Assembly (NCBI GenBank): GCA_022432975.1
Contig: CM039502.1
Location: forward strand, 71,632,573 to 71,696,572
Direction: 5' to 3'
DNA: 64,000 bases
Source: Begonia masoniana
Taxonomy: Eukaryota; Streptophyta; Magnoliopsida; Cucurbitales; Begoniaceae
The position numbers and the translations under genes were made by a program. The notes below the pieces were generated by a model. The model searched no databases, had not been told where the DNA came from, and saw only the letters and a list, made by a program, of their open reading frames with translations. Below are positions 24,201 to 38,300 of the stretch, piece after piece. Each line of letters starts with the position of its first letter. The stretch's first letter is position 1.

Positions 24201-25425
24201 AAAAACAAACAGCAGAATCCATTAATTTTCACGGACTTTTACATCATTAAAACTTAAAATCTCGGACATATATGTCCTGACTAGGCAAGCACCACCCCCG
24301 AGAGCTCTAGCCACCATCAACCTGATCCATCAAACTGAGACACAAGTCCTCATTTTCGGTTCATTACACTACATCCAGAGTTCACGCTATTGCGTCTAAA
24401 ACTCATAAGAACTATAAACAATTGCATTGAGGCTATGCATGATGAACTTTCAGAAATACAAGTGCATGTACAGAACATTAACGTTTTCAATGGCAGAGCG
24501 ATATAGTGGGGCTTATAGTGGAACTGGCAACAGTAATGTGCACTGTCAGCACATTCAGACATTCATATAGTTTTTCAGAATCCCAGGTAAGGGATAAAAC
24601 CAGAGGGTCAGTCTCCGCCCCCACACTTAACCAAGTGCATTACATTCAGATTCAAGTTTTATAAAAACGCGTTCTTAACCTTCAAAACCGTAAGTAACAA
24701 AACTTGTTTTTGCATGAACTTTCGGAAAACCGTGTATGCATGGACATTTACATGGCTTACGTTAATATGAGTAGAGAAATAGATAAAACACAGAACCTAA
24801 CATAAACCCCAGAACGTAACTCTAACCCTTACTAAACTCCCGAACCAGCAACAAAATGTAAACCAGTAACTCCAAATGTAGAGGCCTTAAGGCCAACCTA
24901 CGGATATGACTTACCTTTGCTGTAGAGTTATGTTGCTTGTCGTCGCGTTTCAGATTGTGGAACATAACGTGATTATACGGTAATTAACCCTAAAACCCCT
25001 CCTCAAATCAAGTAAATATGAGTTAAACCTTGTTCCTTACCGCGTAATTAACCTTCACTGGAGAAAAAAGATCAGAGAAACAAGGGGGTGGAACTTTGTT
25101 TCAGTCGCTGGAAGAGAAATAGAGGAAGGAAGAAGGAACGAGAAGTGAATAAGAGGGTTCCACTAGGATGAGGACTTCCTTCCTCAACAGCTCCATGTGT
25201 CGCTTCCATTGGCTATCTCCCACCAACCTAATTTCTCCCCAATTTGCCCTGCCATGCATTTAAACTTAGTGTTTGTGTGATTATCCATTAGTGTTGGTTC
25301 CTCTGGTTTCTTCCCCTTACACTAATGCTCCAAAATTACAATAAATAGTTATTGCTATTTATGCAATTTTAAATCCTACATATTCAACAGATTATTACAA
25401 TTACACGCCAAATGTCGGTGTTACA
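24201..25425 (-). mobile_element. Second copy of the solo LTR right part
   Basis: Equivalent to 19330-20571; ends GTGTTACA at 25425 and is followed by the same GAAAG target bases. The minisatellite part is not included in this copy. Confidence 0.8.
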
Positions 25426-27937
25426 GAAAGTTTTTCTTATAGTCGATGCCTTCTCTTTCTCTTTGAGTAAAAACCCCTTAGCAACAGACGCTTTGAATCT
25501 TTCAATGTTACCTTTTGAATTCCTTTGGAATTTACAAATCGATTTACAACCGACGGGTTTCAACACCTGTCAGGACTGGACTAGATCCCAAAACGTCCTT
25601 GTCTTTCATGGACTTTAACTCCTTCATTCATTGCACAGTCCCTTTTGAGAATCAGAACTGTAATGGCTTGGTTTTAAAGTGACAGGATCATAGTTCCACT
25701 CACCGGTTTCCTCAGTTCTTGTAGAATAGACGTGTAATCCCCCAAAATCGTACTCCTTTTCTCTCGATGGACTCCGAATGACATATTTTTTCTTGAGGCT
25801 GTTGAGTTTGGTTCTTCGGGAATGACTTCGCTGAAAGTCAGAAGGATTCAACATTGTCTTTTTCATTATCCACTTGATCGATCAAAGGACACCAAAAGGA
25901 AGAGGAACAACTTCCTCCGCAAAGACAATGTCTTCCTTCTCTATCCCTCACCAAAACTCTAATCCTCAAAAATCGGCATTTCCCTTTTCAAGAAGTTCGT
26001 CGTGGGAGCATAAAAGTTGTACCCCCTGACCGTTCAGGATACCTACAAAATCACAACTAACATCCCTGAGTCCCAATTTTTCTTTTCATTGGCCTATATC
26101 TTGCGCCATCGCTGACAACCCCCACCTTAATGTTTTCAGAACGGTTTCCGCCCATCTAACACGCATGTGGGTTTTTGTTAAAGCCGTCGCCTTAGTAGTA
26201 CCACCTGTTAAGGATTAGCTGCGGTCTTTAAAAGTGCTTCACCCACGGGTTTTGGTAGGTCGAATGACAAATCATGTCCTTACATGTCCTTTAAGCGTTC
26301 TGTTCCGTTTTCACACACCTTTCTGTTGGGACGAAACCCGACGGGTGTACTGAAAACAATACCACACGACACGCTAGGTTGTTAGCAATGGTCCTAGACG
26401 TTTTTCATCTTACCCTCTACCGACCATAGTATTCCCACCCACGCTCAGATCTGACACCTTAATCTTTGTCAAGCTGATTGTTCCTCCCACCTCAGCTTTA
26501 AAAAGCTCTGAACACTCCAACAGTTATACTTCTCCTGAATGAATATAGTAACCAGAAGCGGATATCGTCAATGAATGATATGGAAATATGTACCATTTCA
26601 GATTCCGTAGAACATTTCCACATATTCTTATGTACATTCAAGACTTCTGAAGTCTCTGGTTAGCGCTATCTCCTTACCTTGTTTTGTTTCCCTTTAATAA
26701 ACTGACACAAACCTGAAGTCCGTCATAATCAATAGGGCCCCAAAATTGCGTCTGACACAAGCTTTTCATGCTCTTTTGATAAGATGTAACCTAAACTTGT
26801 GGCATACGAAGCGATCATTATTAGTTAATTTACGTTTTGTACCTCGTTGAATCATTAATTCAATGTTTCATTAAAATGAACTTGGTTCTAGCTATATCGC
26901 TGGTCATAGCGAGGAAAAAAAAAAAAAACAAATAAAATCCAGAACCCATTTATTTGATTTAATATAAACTGCTTTTCCCTTTCCAAATGAACAAGAATAA
27001 TCAACTTTTCCCTATGCAGAACTGGAAATTAAATTCCGTTGAAAGACTGTACAACAAGTCTCATTTAAGCCAAAATTATCCATTTTAATAACAATCTAAA
27101 TCTCCTGATAGCTGCAACTTCAACTGATTTTTAACCATCCCCCACAAAGATGAATCTTTCAGCATTTCTCTTCGAATTCATACACCCTCATAGAATACTA
27201 ATGTGATGGTAGCCCCGAATCTAACCACCACGTATGCTAGATCCAGAAACCAAAATTAACCCTCAAAACAAACAAGGTTAAAGTGTATCACAGTTTCCTT
27301 TCTTTCATTTTACTTCCTTTATCTTTGGAAGATGATGCCAACGGAGCACTTTCTGCTGTCCGATCATAGCTAAACTCTCATATCCTCTTAGACACAATGA
27401 GATATTATTCATTAAGTGTCCCACTTATCCTTCTGGCAGTTATACTAATCTAAACGCCAACTGATGAGGAAGGTAAATCAAGACTAGGAAGTGAACGAAA
27501 CATTCTTTCTGACAACTCTAACTTCAGTTCTTTAGTCTTAAGCAAGATGAACATTTTCCATTATGTACTCCCTGATAATCCCCTTTCCATTTATAGGCTT
27601 GAGTGATGACACAGTTGCTAAAGCGGCTTGTCTCAACTTCTCGTTTTTATCAAAACGTTCTCAAGTTCTTCGAGGAATGTTTAGCATTAGTGTCCCCTTC
27701 CGACATTTTCCCCCAAAAATCTTCTGGAATACGGCGCTTCATCATGATCATTAAACTTAAACGATCGACGTTCCCACTTTTCCAGCTCCCTTTTATCATC
27801 ACAGGTAAGTGATGCTGAAAGAGGTGGGAGCGTGACCCTAAGTGCAATTCAAGAGCCATGCACCCGAAACAATCATAAGTTCTCTTTCTAGACTTTTAGT
27901 TTTGTCTCTTTAAGCATAGGTTGCAGTAATGTTCCCA
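25426..27937 (-). pseudogene. gag-pol: Second copy of copia A gag to RT start
   Basis: Equivalent to 20572-23127. Fragments such as the RT start (SDSQK near 25650), integrase and gag KMSE..NAKHSSKNL near 27680 can be recognised, but no frame survives longer than about 80 codons because of small indels. No function is possible as written; part of the damage may be sequencing error. Confidence 0.8.
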
Positions 27938-28907
27938 TTTACTTGAAGAGTAACTATAACAACAAGAAAAAATGAACAACATTAGCTCCCGAATTAATAG
28001 GCATATACATGACACTGTTATAAATCAAAATGTGTGCATCCTCAACAATAACCGGCACAACAGTAACACTTAGTCCTTTTTGACTACAAGTGTTAACTTG
28101 CTCAATTGGTACTTGTCCAGTAAATAAACATTGGACAAGAGACCTGTCAAACAATGAACTCATCATGGACAAGTTCAAATGTTCCCATGGCAGCCTAATA
28201 ATATGTCACATGTTTTTAATACTGCTAACACGCATGCAACTGTACAAACATCAACCTTCCTTTGGGGCGATCGAAATCCAATACATGCATGTCCTCATGC
28301 CCCACATAATAAAATAGGAATATAAAGCAAGAGAGAGCTGAGTTTATGCAGATTACCCAACCACTTATTTTTACAATGTTAGACTTCATAATTCGCACCC
28401 AAAAAGTTACGAAATTCATATACCATACTATTCATGATAGTCCCGCATATAAGTCAATCAGTAAACAAAGGTCAACCAACTTAAAATGGAAGTTCAAATC
28501 GCCAAAACTAGGCAAAACAGGGCAAACGGCGACCGAGCCGAAAATTGTTCGAAACATCATGAAAAGACCCAAAATAGCCGAACCAAGTGAAACCCTAGCC
28601 CACTTAAACCAATAGATTAGTCTTTTTTTTGTTGGCCCATACCAGAACCGTACCAAACCGAATCGGACTGAACCGAATTGAACCGGACCAAACTAGCTGA
28701 ACCGTATCGAACCATCTGGGTTGAACCAACCAAGGAAACCAGTCGAAACCATACCGCGAACTGGTTGGTTTTGTCCGAGTGGTCCGATCCCAATGTTTGG
28801 CCGATTTGGACCAAACCTAACCCAACAACTGAATTCGGCCCGAACCACCGAGGGTCCTGCGAACCAGCATGAAAATTTGCTGTAATCTCATCGATTCCGA
28901 CGGATTT

Positions 28908-30174
28908 TGTAACGCCCCGAAAAGTCACCTCTATTCCCCAGTTCGTACAAGGACTACTCCTGACTACACCGACTCACTAATTTTCCTAATCTAACCTTAA
29001 GCACCACGGCGTCCTCCCAAAATTTCGGCAGAGTAACCCTTAAAAATGCGCCCCCAAAAGCAAGTACCCTCAACACAAAACAATCTCAACCATCCAGAAA
29101 TACTCCCTATACCCAACAATCCGTTCTACGAAATCGCCAACAATCATCTAACAGAATGAAATGCTATCGACCAAAATGAAGAAATCCACAATATAGGGTC
29201 ATCTCACCCTTAACTATCCTATATACAACCCGATACAATACCCCCTAAAAGACAAGATCCTACTTCCCATTAACAACCACCTATGGCTCTTCCTGGTCCT
29301 GGTCGCCCTATCACAAACACAGTCATCAACGGGGCCCTGTCGCGACGCCACCAACTGCCACCTACGCCTAGTCAGATTCTCGTACACACCCACCGGATCA
29401 GCAGTACCACACCACAGAACACCGACGTAAGCTCAAGCTTAGAATTAAGTCTGAAAAATAAAGTTAGCACAAAACTGCTATGCAATCTAACACATGCAAG
29501 TCTCAACCCACGTTTTCGGCAGCCTCACTCACCGCATCGCACTCAACTAACTACGACTCCACATACGCAGCACATCACAAACAGTCCTATCAAAACCCCA
29601 ACATGCCAAAATCCTAACTGACGTAACAATTCACCAGCCTCTGCACATGGCTCATAATATTCGTGCACAACCGACACCATGTACGAGACATCGTAAAGAT
29701 TTATCATTAACGCCTAACCTGCGCAAGACTCTACATAACACACAACCTAGCCCACGCCACACAAGATTCACAACCTACACAAAACTACCCACAACCTACA
29801 CAGACCACAACCTACACAACATGCCCCCACTAACTACAACTTCTTGTCCACATTCGACCCCCAACCCTCCACGTATGCAAACCCAAACGTACACTAACAA
29901 TTACTACACATACACATACGCACCGATGACCACATCCAACAAGACTCACATCCTACACACCCTAGACCAACTATCCAGCTTCTCGTCCACAATGCCGGAC
30001 ATTACGACCCCCACGTTACGAAAAACTCAAACTTACATACCGATGACCCACAATCTCACCAACGACAACCGACGGCTAGACGACTACGCACCACGCACAA
30101 CTACCCACAAACCCGCCAGCCTCACCACCTACTACACCGTTCCAAAAATCCCCACAATCTCACTACCTACGTAC
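28908..30174 (-). mobile_element. LTR E, left part
   Basis: Starts TGTAACGCCCCGAAAA with GATTT to its left (28903-28907). The same GATTT follows the far end GGTGTGACA at 47054-47058, so the two ends belong together. This part is C- and A-rich with 'ctacctacgtac'-type repeats toward 30174, the minisatellite into which copia B inserted. The T- and P-rich frames at 29283-30195 come from this composition and are not genes. Confidence 0.75.
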
Positions 30175-31564
30175 TGTAGATCGGTGTTTGTCTAAGAGGG
30201 GGGTGATTAACTTTTTCAACTAATTTAGTAATTGATATAAGTTCGCCCTCGTTTGGCTAAAATTCCTAACACAAGTCAAACAAATAAGTCAGAGCAAGAG
30301 CGGAAATTGACACACGAGTTTTTAACTGTTCGTCTCACCCATGCCTACGTCCAGCTTCAAGGTTCATCAACCCCTTGAGATCCTTAACTTCTCCCGAGAA
30401 ACAACCAATCGTAATTTCGGGCTCCTTCCAACTGCCTTTACACTTCAGATAACTTTCACGTGCGATAATCCACAGCCGTTACAATAATTTGATTTGTAAA
30501 GAAAGTAAGACTACACTCTCACAGGATCTACTAATCTCAGGGTGAATAGAGAGAGGTATACAAAATCAGTACAGAGTATGAATAGACTTCGCAGATTCGT
30601 GCTAAGATTCAAATTGGCAAAGTTGTTACTTCGTGCTCTGACTCGTTCTTAAATACTCTGTATCCCCCCCCTTTTTTTGTTTTTTTTTTTTTTTGCGTCA
30701 ACGTCAAAATGGAATGCTTCTACTAGAACTGGATAAAGTTACCGTTGGGAAGCATCCGACTGAAAGCATTTCCGGTGCTTTAGGTTCGTCTGTTCGTCGT
30801 CGCCATAACTCTGGAGTTAATGTTTGAAAACGCCGTCACTGTAGCTTCGCTGCTATTTGAATTTTTTTTTCAGGGCGGCAGAGACTGTTTTGTAGTCTTG
30901 AACCGCCATCGGAAGTGCAACATAAGAATCTGTGAACCCGACATCGGTAAGAAAGCGTTAAAGCACTGAAAACCGCATCGGATAAAAATGTAAAACAACT
31001 GTCGGATGATTAAACTAGATGGTCTTCCGCTTTGTCGTTTAGTACCGAAGTGATCTTCTTTACTGCCTCATCCTTCTTGTCGTTTAGCTATCGGTGAAGA
31101 ACTTCGTTTTTTGCTTAGCCGCCTTGTCGTCTAGTGGCTGGAAGAGTAATTCCTTTTACTCAGCCGCCTTTGTCCTTAGGCGAGCGGTGGAGACTTTGCT
31201 TTGCTTATCCGCCTTGTCGTTTAGTGACCGTAGACTTTAGACTAAACACGCGCTTCCGCTCTTGTCGTTTATGCCCGTGACCTAACGATACACACTCCGC
31301 TCTTTGTCTTTTAGTGACCGGTAGACTTATACAAAAAAACACACATCCGCTCTTGTCGTTGTGACCGTTACGACAGACTCACTTTGTTAAACACGTTTTC
31401 ACTCTGGACCTTACAACATAGCATAAATCAACATCCCCGTCTTAAGGTATTTCCAACAGATTAAAGCATAATTCATAATTCTCCTTTAATAAGGTCATTC
31501 AAATTACAATATTATATACAACACCTCATCAAAAACAATTTAGACTAAACTCATTTAAGTCACA
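30175..31564 (-). mobile_element. Copia B 3' LTR
   Basis: About 1390 bp, ends next to the polypurine complement ATCTCCCCCTTTTGAT (31565). Around 31016-31390 it has about five sub-repeats built on 'cttgtcgtttagtgaccggtag'. It differs from the 39991-41388 copy mostly by one-base indels. Confidence 0.85.
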
Positions 31565-31959
31565 ATCTCCCCCTTTTGATGTGCCACTCTAAAAATTTGA
31601 TTATTATACTCTCCTCTACTCTCCCCCATAATCCTAGCTCCCCCACAATATATGCATTAAATCCAGTTACAGATCATACTTAGTCATAACTATCATTCAG
31701 AATTATTCTTGCTAAACACGCTCATCAAATAATGCATAAGTGCAATCTGTTCAAACTTAATCAATCAATTCTCATTCAGTAATAAATCCTTCTCCCCCAT
31801 GACATCATCAAAAACAGTTGAAGAAACCAGGCATCAACACAGGAAAGGAATAAAGAGATTACAGAACAAAGGTTAGTATCAGAGTAGAATGAGTAACCAA
31901 TAATTAGGCTGTAAACGAAGGTTCAACTAAAACTTAAAAAGCATACTTTTTGAATAAAT

Positions 31960-34765
31960 TTAGATAACGATCCAAAAGCTGTCTGAACCAAAAAGGAAAC
32001 TCACTATTTGAACGAAAACGGCCCACAGAGCTGAACCAGAATCAATGTCACTAGACTGAGTAGGTTGATTAGACGATCATTGCCTGCAGGGAGAAGGGTT
32101 CCGGCTGTTGAGCAGCAGAATGGGAGACGTCCTTGAAGACCACCATGTCTGACAGCGGAGGTTCAACAGAAGGACAGTAGAGAATCCTTGGACTATATCT
32201 GCTCCTGAGATGGCTCCACGAACCGGAGGAAGAGTAAATGGGAAGTTCAGCCTGCCTGAAGATCCAAAGTCATCAGACGACTACTTCGCAACCTCGTCCG
32301 GAAAAGGGAAGGACAATTCTTCAAAGGTAGCTATTGGAACACTTCAGAGCTAGAGGGAGCAGGGCCGCAGGTTCAAGGGGTTAAAAAATTTTTGCAGTAA
32401 TTGAAGACGAAGATTGTCAAGTTCCTGACACCCTTTCTCGCTCCGTCACACCACTTGCTGAGTCACTGATCAAGCCAGTACTACGAGTGGCAATGGAGTT
32501 GTTAAATCCTTGGTCTGAGTCGCATCAACGTTGAGACTGAAGAGCCTTAATGGTTCCCGGGAGGAAAATTGTTGTAAGCCTGTCCACTTGGGATCCAGTT
32601 TGACCCCTTTTCCACAACAGAAGCTTCATGCAAAGCTGTTTGGAGTTGACTGATCTTAGACTCAAGCTACCTTAAATTTTCAGACCTGTCTTCAACCGTG
32701 AATTGGTCTTCGCTAAGTTAATTCTTCGTTGATAAAAGAACAGGAGAGACCGAAGGAGGAGCAGGAGAGTGCAGGTGGACTTAAAGAGCAAGTTGGACGT
32801 AGAGGGGCAGTTGACTGGAGGTTAGATAGTGCTGAGCTCAGGAGTGACGTGGGAGGTAGAGAGGAATCAAAGTATGTTGGAAGGAGAGGTTGCCTACAGG
32901 AAATGAGGGGCAGTAATAGCAGTGGAAGCCTAACAGACGAGGAGGAAGGGGCTAAGCTGAGAGATAAGGTGGACTGGAGGGGATGGAGGATGCCACAAAG
33001 GCATGTGGAGAAGACGTTATGTGGAGCAGATGTTTGCCTCAGAGTGATTGTGCTGGAGATTGAGGGAGGGGGGAGGAACACGGCGTCGGGGCCACAATTA
33101 GGAGGTCGAGTGCGGTGACCCCGACCGGGAGGGATCATCAAAGGCAGGGCGCATCAAATCAACCACCACCCTTCTGAACAAGTATTCATCATCCAAAACA
33201 CGTTCCCTAAGGGTCCTTTCGTTTTGCAGCAACCAAGCACAGCACGCTGCTGTGGACGGGCCAACCATTTCCCTTTGACGAGTCCTCTAAAGTCCCGAAC
33301 CTAGTCATAGTTCCTTTGAGTATTAGCTGTTTCTTTGAGAAGGGTATGATGCTCAGCCTCAGAAGTCATCTGATCTCTAAAGATCTGCATCAGAAGGAGA
33401 TTATAGGAAGGAGGCAGAGGAGCTTAAGATGACACTCCTGAATCATTCGTCTCAAAATGATATTCCAATGTCAATCGGGTCCCTTCATATAAATTGCATT
33501 AAAGAATAACCAACATCCATGCTGCTAACTTCATCATAATGACCACCCTTTGGTAAGACATATTCATATCTTTGTGAAAAGACGCTCGAATGTTTAAATT
33601 TTTGCTCTTTAAAGGATTGGGATGTCGTTTGATCAGAGTATTCCTCTAAAAGATTGTTGACCATCTTGAAGTCTGAGAAAAGGAAGATCCTTGTCCTATG
33701 CCAAAATTTTTCTTGTGTTTTCAAATGGGTGCGCTAGAATCTCAGGAATGAATGGGAGGTATGAACAGTTTTTTTGCCATGCCATAGCTCGAAATGTTGG
33801 CATATCAGAAGGATACTTAATTATCATACAAACATCCTAATGGCAGAGGGGTAAAAGAAAGACTCAACCTCCACAGCCCTAATATCCAAAAGGATGTGGA
33901 GAGACTATGTGGAGCAGATGTTGCCTCAAGGGATTGGCTGGAGAGTGAGGTAACACGGCGTCGTGGCCCAATTGGAGGGGTGGTGGCGAGTGACCGGACG
34001 ATGAGGGTACATCAAGGCAGGGATCTCATCATCCCACCACCTGCTTGAACAAGGATTCATCATCCAAAACCACGTTCCTGTTTTTTCCTTTTCGTTTTGC
34101 AAAGCAACCTAGCATCCGCTGTGGACGGATCCAACCACGTTTCCCTTGACGATCATCGTTAATTCCCAACTAGTCATAAGTTTCTTTGGAGTAGTAAGCT
34201 GGTTTCTTTTGAGAAGGTAGATGCTCATGCCTCGGGAATTCATCTGAAATCTTCTGAAGATCTTCAGCACGAAGGAATTATATGGAAAGGAGGCAGAGGA
34301 GCGTTGAAGAGACACTCTGAATCATTCGTCTCAAAATGATAATCCAATTCAAGCGTGCCTCATATACATGGGCATAAAGAATAACCAAATCCATGCTGCT
34401 AACTTCATCAATGACCACCTTTTGTAAGACATTATAGCCGATCATTTGTGAACAGACGGCGCGAATGTTTAAATTATTTTTGCTCTTTAAGGGATTGGGA
34501 ATTCTTGGATGCAAGTAATTTCTCTTAAAAATGTTGACCATCGTGGAAGTCTGGACAAGGAAGATCTTGTCCTATGGCCAAAAATTTTCTTGTTTATCCA
34601 AATGGGGGCGCCTAGAAGCTCTAATGACTTGCGAAGTTAACCCTAGGTTTTGCCATTCACATAGCTCGAATGTTTGGCATAATCAGCAGGATAGCTTCGA
34701 TTAGCAATAAAACAGCCTATGGCAAAGAGGGGTAAAAGAAAGATTCACCTCAAACCCCTATAATC
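31960..34765 (-). pseudogene. Copia B remnant of the extra 3' ORF
   Basis: The position, between pol and the 3' LTR, and fragments match the 728-codon ORF of copia C: a proline/serine-rich stretch (32713-33141 frames), and VPKGGHYDEVSSM near 33550, shared with VPKGGHYDEVSAM in copia C. Part is duplicated: 32995-33888 and 33889-34765 are two noisy copies of the same piece. No continuous frame is left. Confidence 0.7.
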
Positions 34766-35329
34766 CAACATCAGTTAAGGGTTTACAAATGTTTAGAGGG
34801 ACTAACTCGTTAGGACCCATCCCACGTCCTGGAAATCATTCCTATCCTTAATAATCGCCGTGGTACGGATTCGCAGCCTATCGGTTAGGAAATAGATGCA
34901 ACGCCAACTGTCTGTTCTAGGGAAAACTCGTTCGGTGCGAACATTGTGTTTGGCTTTCTTTGGGTGGTGCTATCACCTTTTGACGCGATGCAAGATGATC
35001 ATCACCAGTGGAAAGGCTTTGCGATCTCTCATCCATTTGAAAAAAATTGAAAGAGACCTAGAGAGGAAGGAGTTTACTGTAGAGTTTAAAAAGCGCGAAA
35101 GATGAAGCGTCCTTTGGGCGAAACATCATAATTTAAAGGACTCACACACTACCGACGAGATGATTCACACGTGGAATCCAATATCCTCCGATTGGCGACA
35201 CCGTGACAGCAGTTAGAAATATATCCTCCCGTCAGTGAAAATGAATTTCCTTTCGGTGAATAGTAAGGGGACCGGAAGAAGTGAACAGAAGACAGAAACG
35301 ATAGGAAATCATGAGTTTGCTTTTAACTT

Positions 35330-38300
35330 TTGATACTTAAAGCACCTAATCTTAATCTAATACCACAGAAGGTTTCTCATCCAAAGGTTTTGTAAAAATA
35401 ATCGTGCTAATTGATCTGCAGAATTAACACACTCTCAAGAATACACCCCTTGAACGTTATCACGAATAAAGTTGATATCTGACATCTAGGTGTTTGTTCA
35501 AGTGTTGAATAGGATTTTTAGAAATGTTAATAGCACTGTGTACACACCGAATAGGACCCTTCCATAAAACAGTGGGTATCTTCCCAAGGTCTGTTGTCAT
35601 CAAATCATTTGAGCACACCCCCTGCCTGCACAATATATTCACTCTCCCAGCAGTTGACATGCAACATAATTCTTTTTCTTATTAATACCAAGACACTAGA
35701 GATTCAACCCAAAACTGACATGTGCCACTAAGACTTTTCCTAGCAACTAACACCTCATAGTCAAGCTGAGTACCAATCCATCAAAAGAAAGTGCCTTAGG
35801 ATACCATAATCCTAAGTCAAGAGTCCCACTTAAATATTTGAAAATGCGTTACAGCAGAGATATGAGACTCCGTAGGGGCAAGCCTGAAACTAGCACAAAG
35901 ACAACACTAAAGAGTATCTCTGCCTACGTGAGTCAATATAGCAAGAACAATCATACCACCTATTTCTTAATATCAACATTTATTCCTTTTTCATCTTTAT
36001 CCATTTATTGTGTGGAACTCATGGGAGTCCTTGGAAGACTTGACAGATTCTAAACCAATTCGTAAGGAGTTCCGTTTAATATACTTTTCTGACAGAAGAA
36101 ATTCCATCAAGAGATTGTACTAATCGGAATCCTAAGCAAAACTTTTACCTCCCCCATCAACATCATTTTCAAATTCACTTTGCTGGGAATAAAACTCTTA
36201 CACATTTGACATTGGTTGATCCAAAAATCATGTCATCGACATATATTTAACTAGCAGTAATGTCCTTATCCTTTTGCATGGTAAAACGAGTTGAGTCGTG
36301 TTACCCTTTTGAAATTCCTTTCCTCAGGAAATTCCTCAATCTGTCATACCAAGCTTAGGAAGCCTCTTAAACCATACAGAGCTTTCAAAAGTCTATAGCC
36401 TGATTAGGTTTTAGCATGAGTCTTCAATCCTAGGGGTTGTTCTACATAAACTTCTTCCTGAATATAACCATTTAAGAATGCACTCTTTACATCCTTTGAG
36501 AGTGTGAGTGTTTTTTACAGCATAGGCTAAGAGCATCCTAATGATTTCTACTTGCTACGGGTGCAAGGTTTCCCTCAAATCTATTCCTTCTCTTGATGGT
36601 AACTTTCGGCAACTGCCTACCTTATTGCGACGACTATCTCCCATTTTCATCTAGTTTTGTTCTTGAAACCCATTAGTTTCCAATAATGATGATCCTTCCT
36701 GCCTTGGAACCAGTTCCCTACTGCTCCTTTCAAATTTGATTTACTGCCTCTTTGCATAGTAAAATCCAGTATCATCACTCTCGTCCTCCCTCCTCAAACT
36801 TCCTTAGGTTCTACTTGAGATATAATGCGCACATATTGCACAGATATTCCTAATAGAGGATCTAGCTTAACTCCAAGAGATCGCTAAAATTCCTCTAATT
36901 GAATATTTCCTAAGATATGTTCCATCTCTAGGAAGATCGGCGAATTCAGCTTTGACAGGAACGATATCAAGAAATAGAAGAGGGTTCCTAAAGGTTTTTT
37001 CTACTTGAATGAATCAATAGGTTTTTCGAAGAGAGAATCCAGTTGGTTTGTCCCACATATCATCCTCCTTCCCACATTGAGTAATTGGTTGAGGAGTCTC
37101 ATCAATTCACATGCACTGATTTCTTCTTACAACTAAAGATTCTCTTATTGAAAACCCTATTGCTTTTAACGGGACAGGAATAACCAGAAAATTCCAAGAT
37201 CGATTTGTACTCGAATTTTACTAGATGGTGCCTTAGTGTAAAATGAAGCATTACTACCAACGCTCTAAAAAACTTAACAGTAGGTGTTTTGTGTTGGCCA
37301 TTCCAAGTTCATAGGGAGTTTTTCGCAAGAATAGGTCTTTGTAGACCCAATTTTAGAACTAGCAAGCTGGACAAACAGCTTCAGCCCAGAAGTATTTGGA
37401 AGGGAATTCTCGTTTTCATGGTTCGGGCAAGTTCTGGAGTATCTATTTATTTTTCCTCTCTCAACAACAACAGTTTGGCTGGGGGTTCTAGGAAGAAAAG
37501 TTGTGCTCAATTCCATGTTTGAGACACAAATTTCAATCTTTCATTTTTCAAATTCTCCACCATTATCACTACATAGCATAATGGTGCCTCCTTCTCATTT
37601 TGAACAACCCCGTTTCCTAAAACTATAGAAGGTTTCAAAAGTACTCACCTTAGACTTTAAAAAGAACCCCAAAAAACCTAGAGAAGTCATCTACAATGAA
37701 CAAAGAGCATAGAATTTTTCCTCCTAACTTGCTATATTAGAAGGACCGAAGAGGTCCATGTAAGGATTGAGAGGCTTAGAGGTCGAAATTGAATTCTTGA
37801 AGCAAACACTTTGATCGGCTTGCCCATTTGACAAGCTTCACAGACTTTACCCTTTTCAAAGGATATCTTAGTGATTCCTCTAACTAAGTTCTCCTTAGTA
37901 ATTCTTAGCTAAAGTATCATCCCTACGTGTCCTAATCTCTATGCCCGATCCAACAGACCTTAGAAGCATTCACAGCAAAACATTTTTCAATACTACAATC
38001 AATATCATCAATGTCAATACATACATCTTTTTTTCCAAAGCCAGTAAGAAATTTTGCCATTTGCAGCATCTTTAATTAGCATGAATCGGCTTTAAATATT
38101 ACTTTCATAACCTTCACATATTGACTTATCTAAGCAAATTGTGTTTTTTACCCCATCCTAATAAAACTTTCTATAACAGAATTGATAAGGGTTTCCTATG
38201 TTGCCAATGCAACAATTTTGCCCTTTTGGTTTCCCCAAAATTGACACTATTCCCTTTTTTCTTGTTGACAACAGCAAACTTTGGTTATCCTCCCCGTCAT

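Larger units (their letters stand above)
24201..28983. repeat. Indel-rich tandem copy of 19330-24200
   Basis: The joint near 24200 (GACTCACTAATTT|AAAAACAAACAGCAG) returns to sequence matching 19325 onward. From there the same order follows: end of the solo LTR (24201-25425), copia A from GAAAG at 25426 through integrase, protease and gag (to about 27937), the leader, the 'accgg' block and the start of LTR E at 28908. The copy differs mainly by one- and two-base insertions and deletions spread evenly, including through what was coding sequence. Confidence 0.9.

Noticed and set aside
29283..30195. Plus-strand frames of 112 and 182 codons rich in T, P and H
   Set aside because: They come from the C/A-rich composition of LTR E; no motif, no conserved start, and the frame is not shared by the related arrays at 41400 and 44450.
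32713..33141. Frames of 142 (minus) and 129 (plus) codons
   Set aside because: They lie in the proline-rich part of the broken extra ORF in copia B; the plus frame is its shadow.
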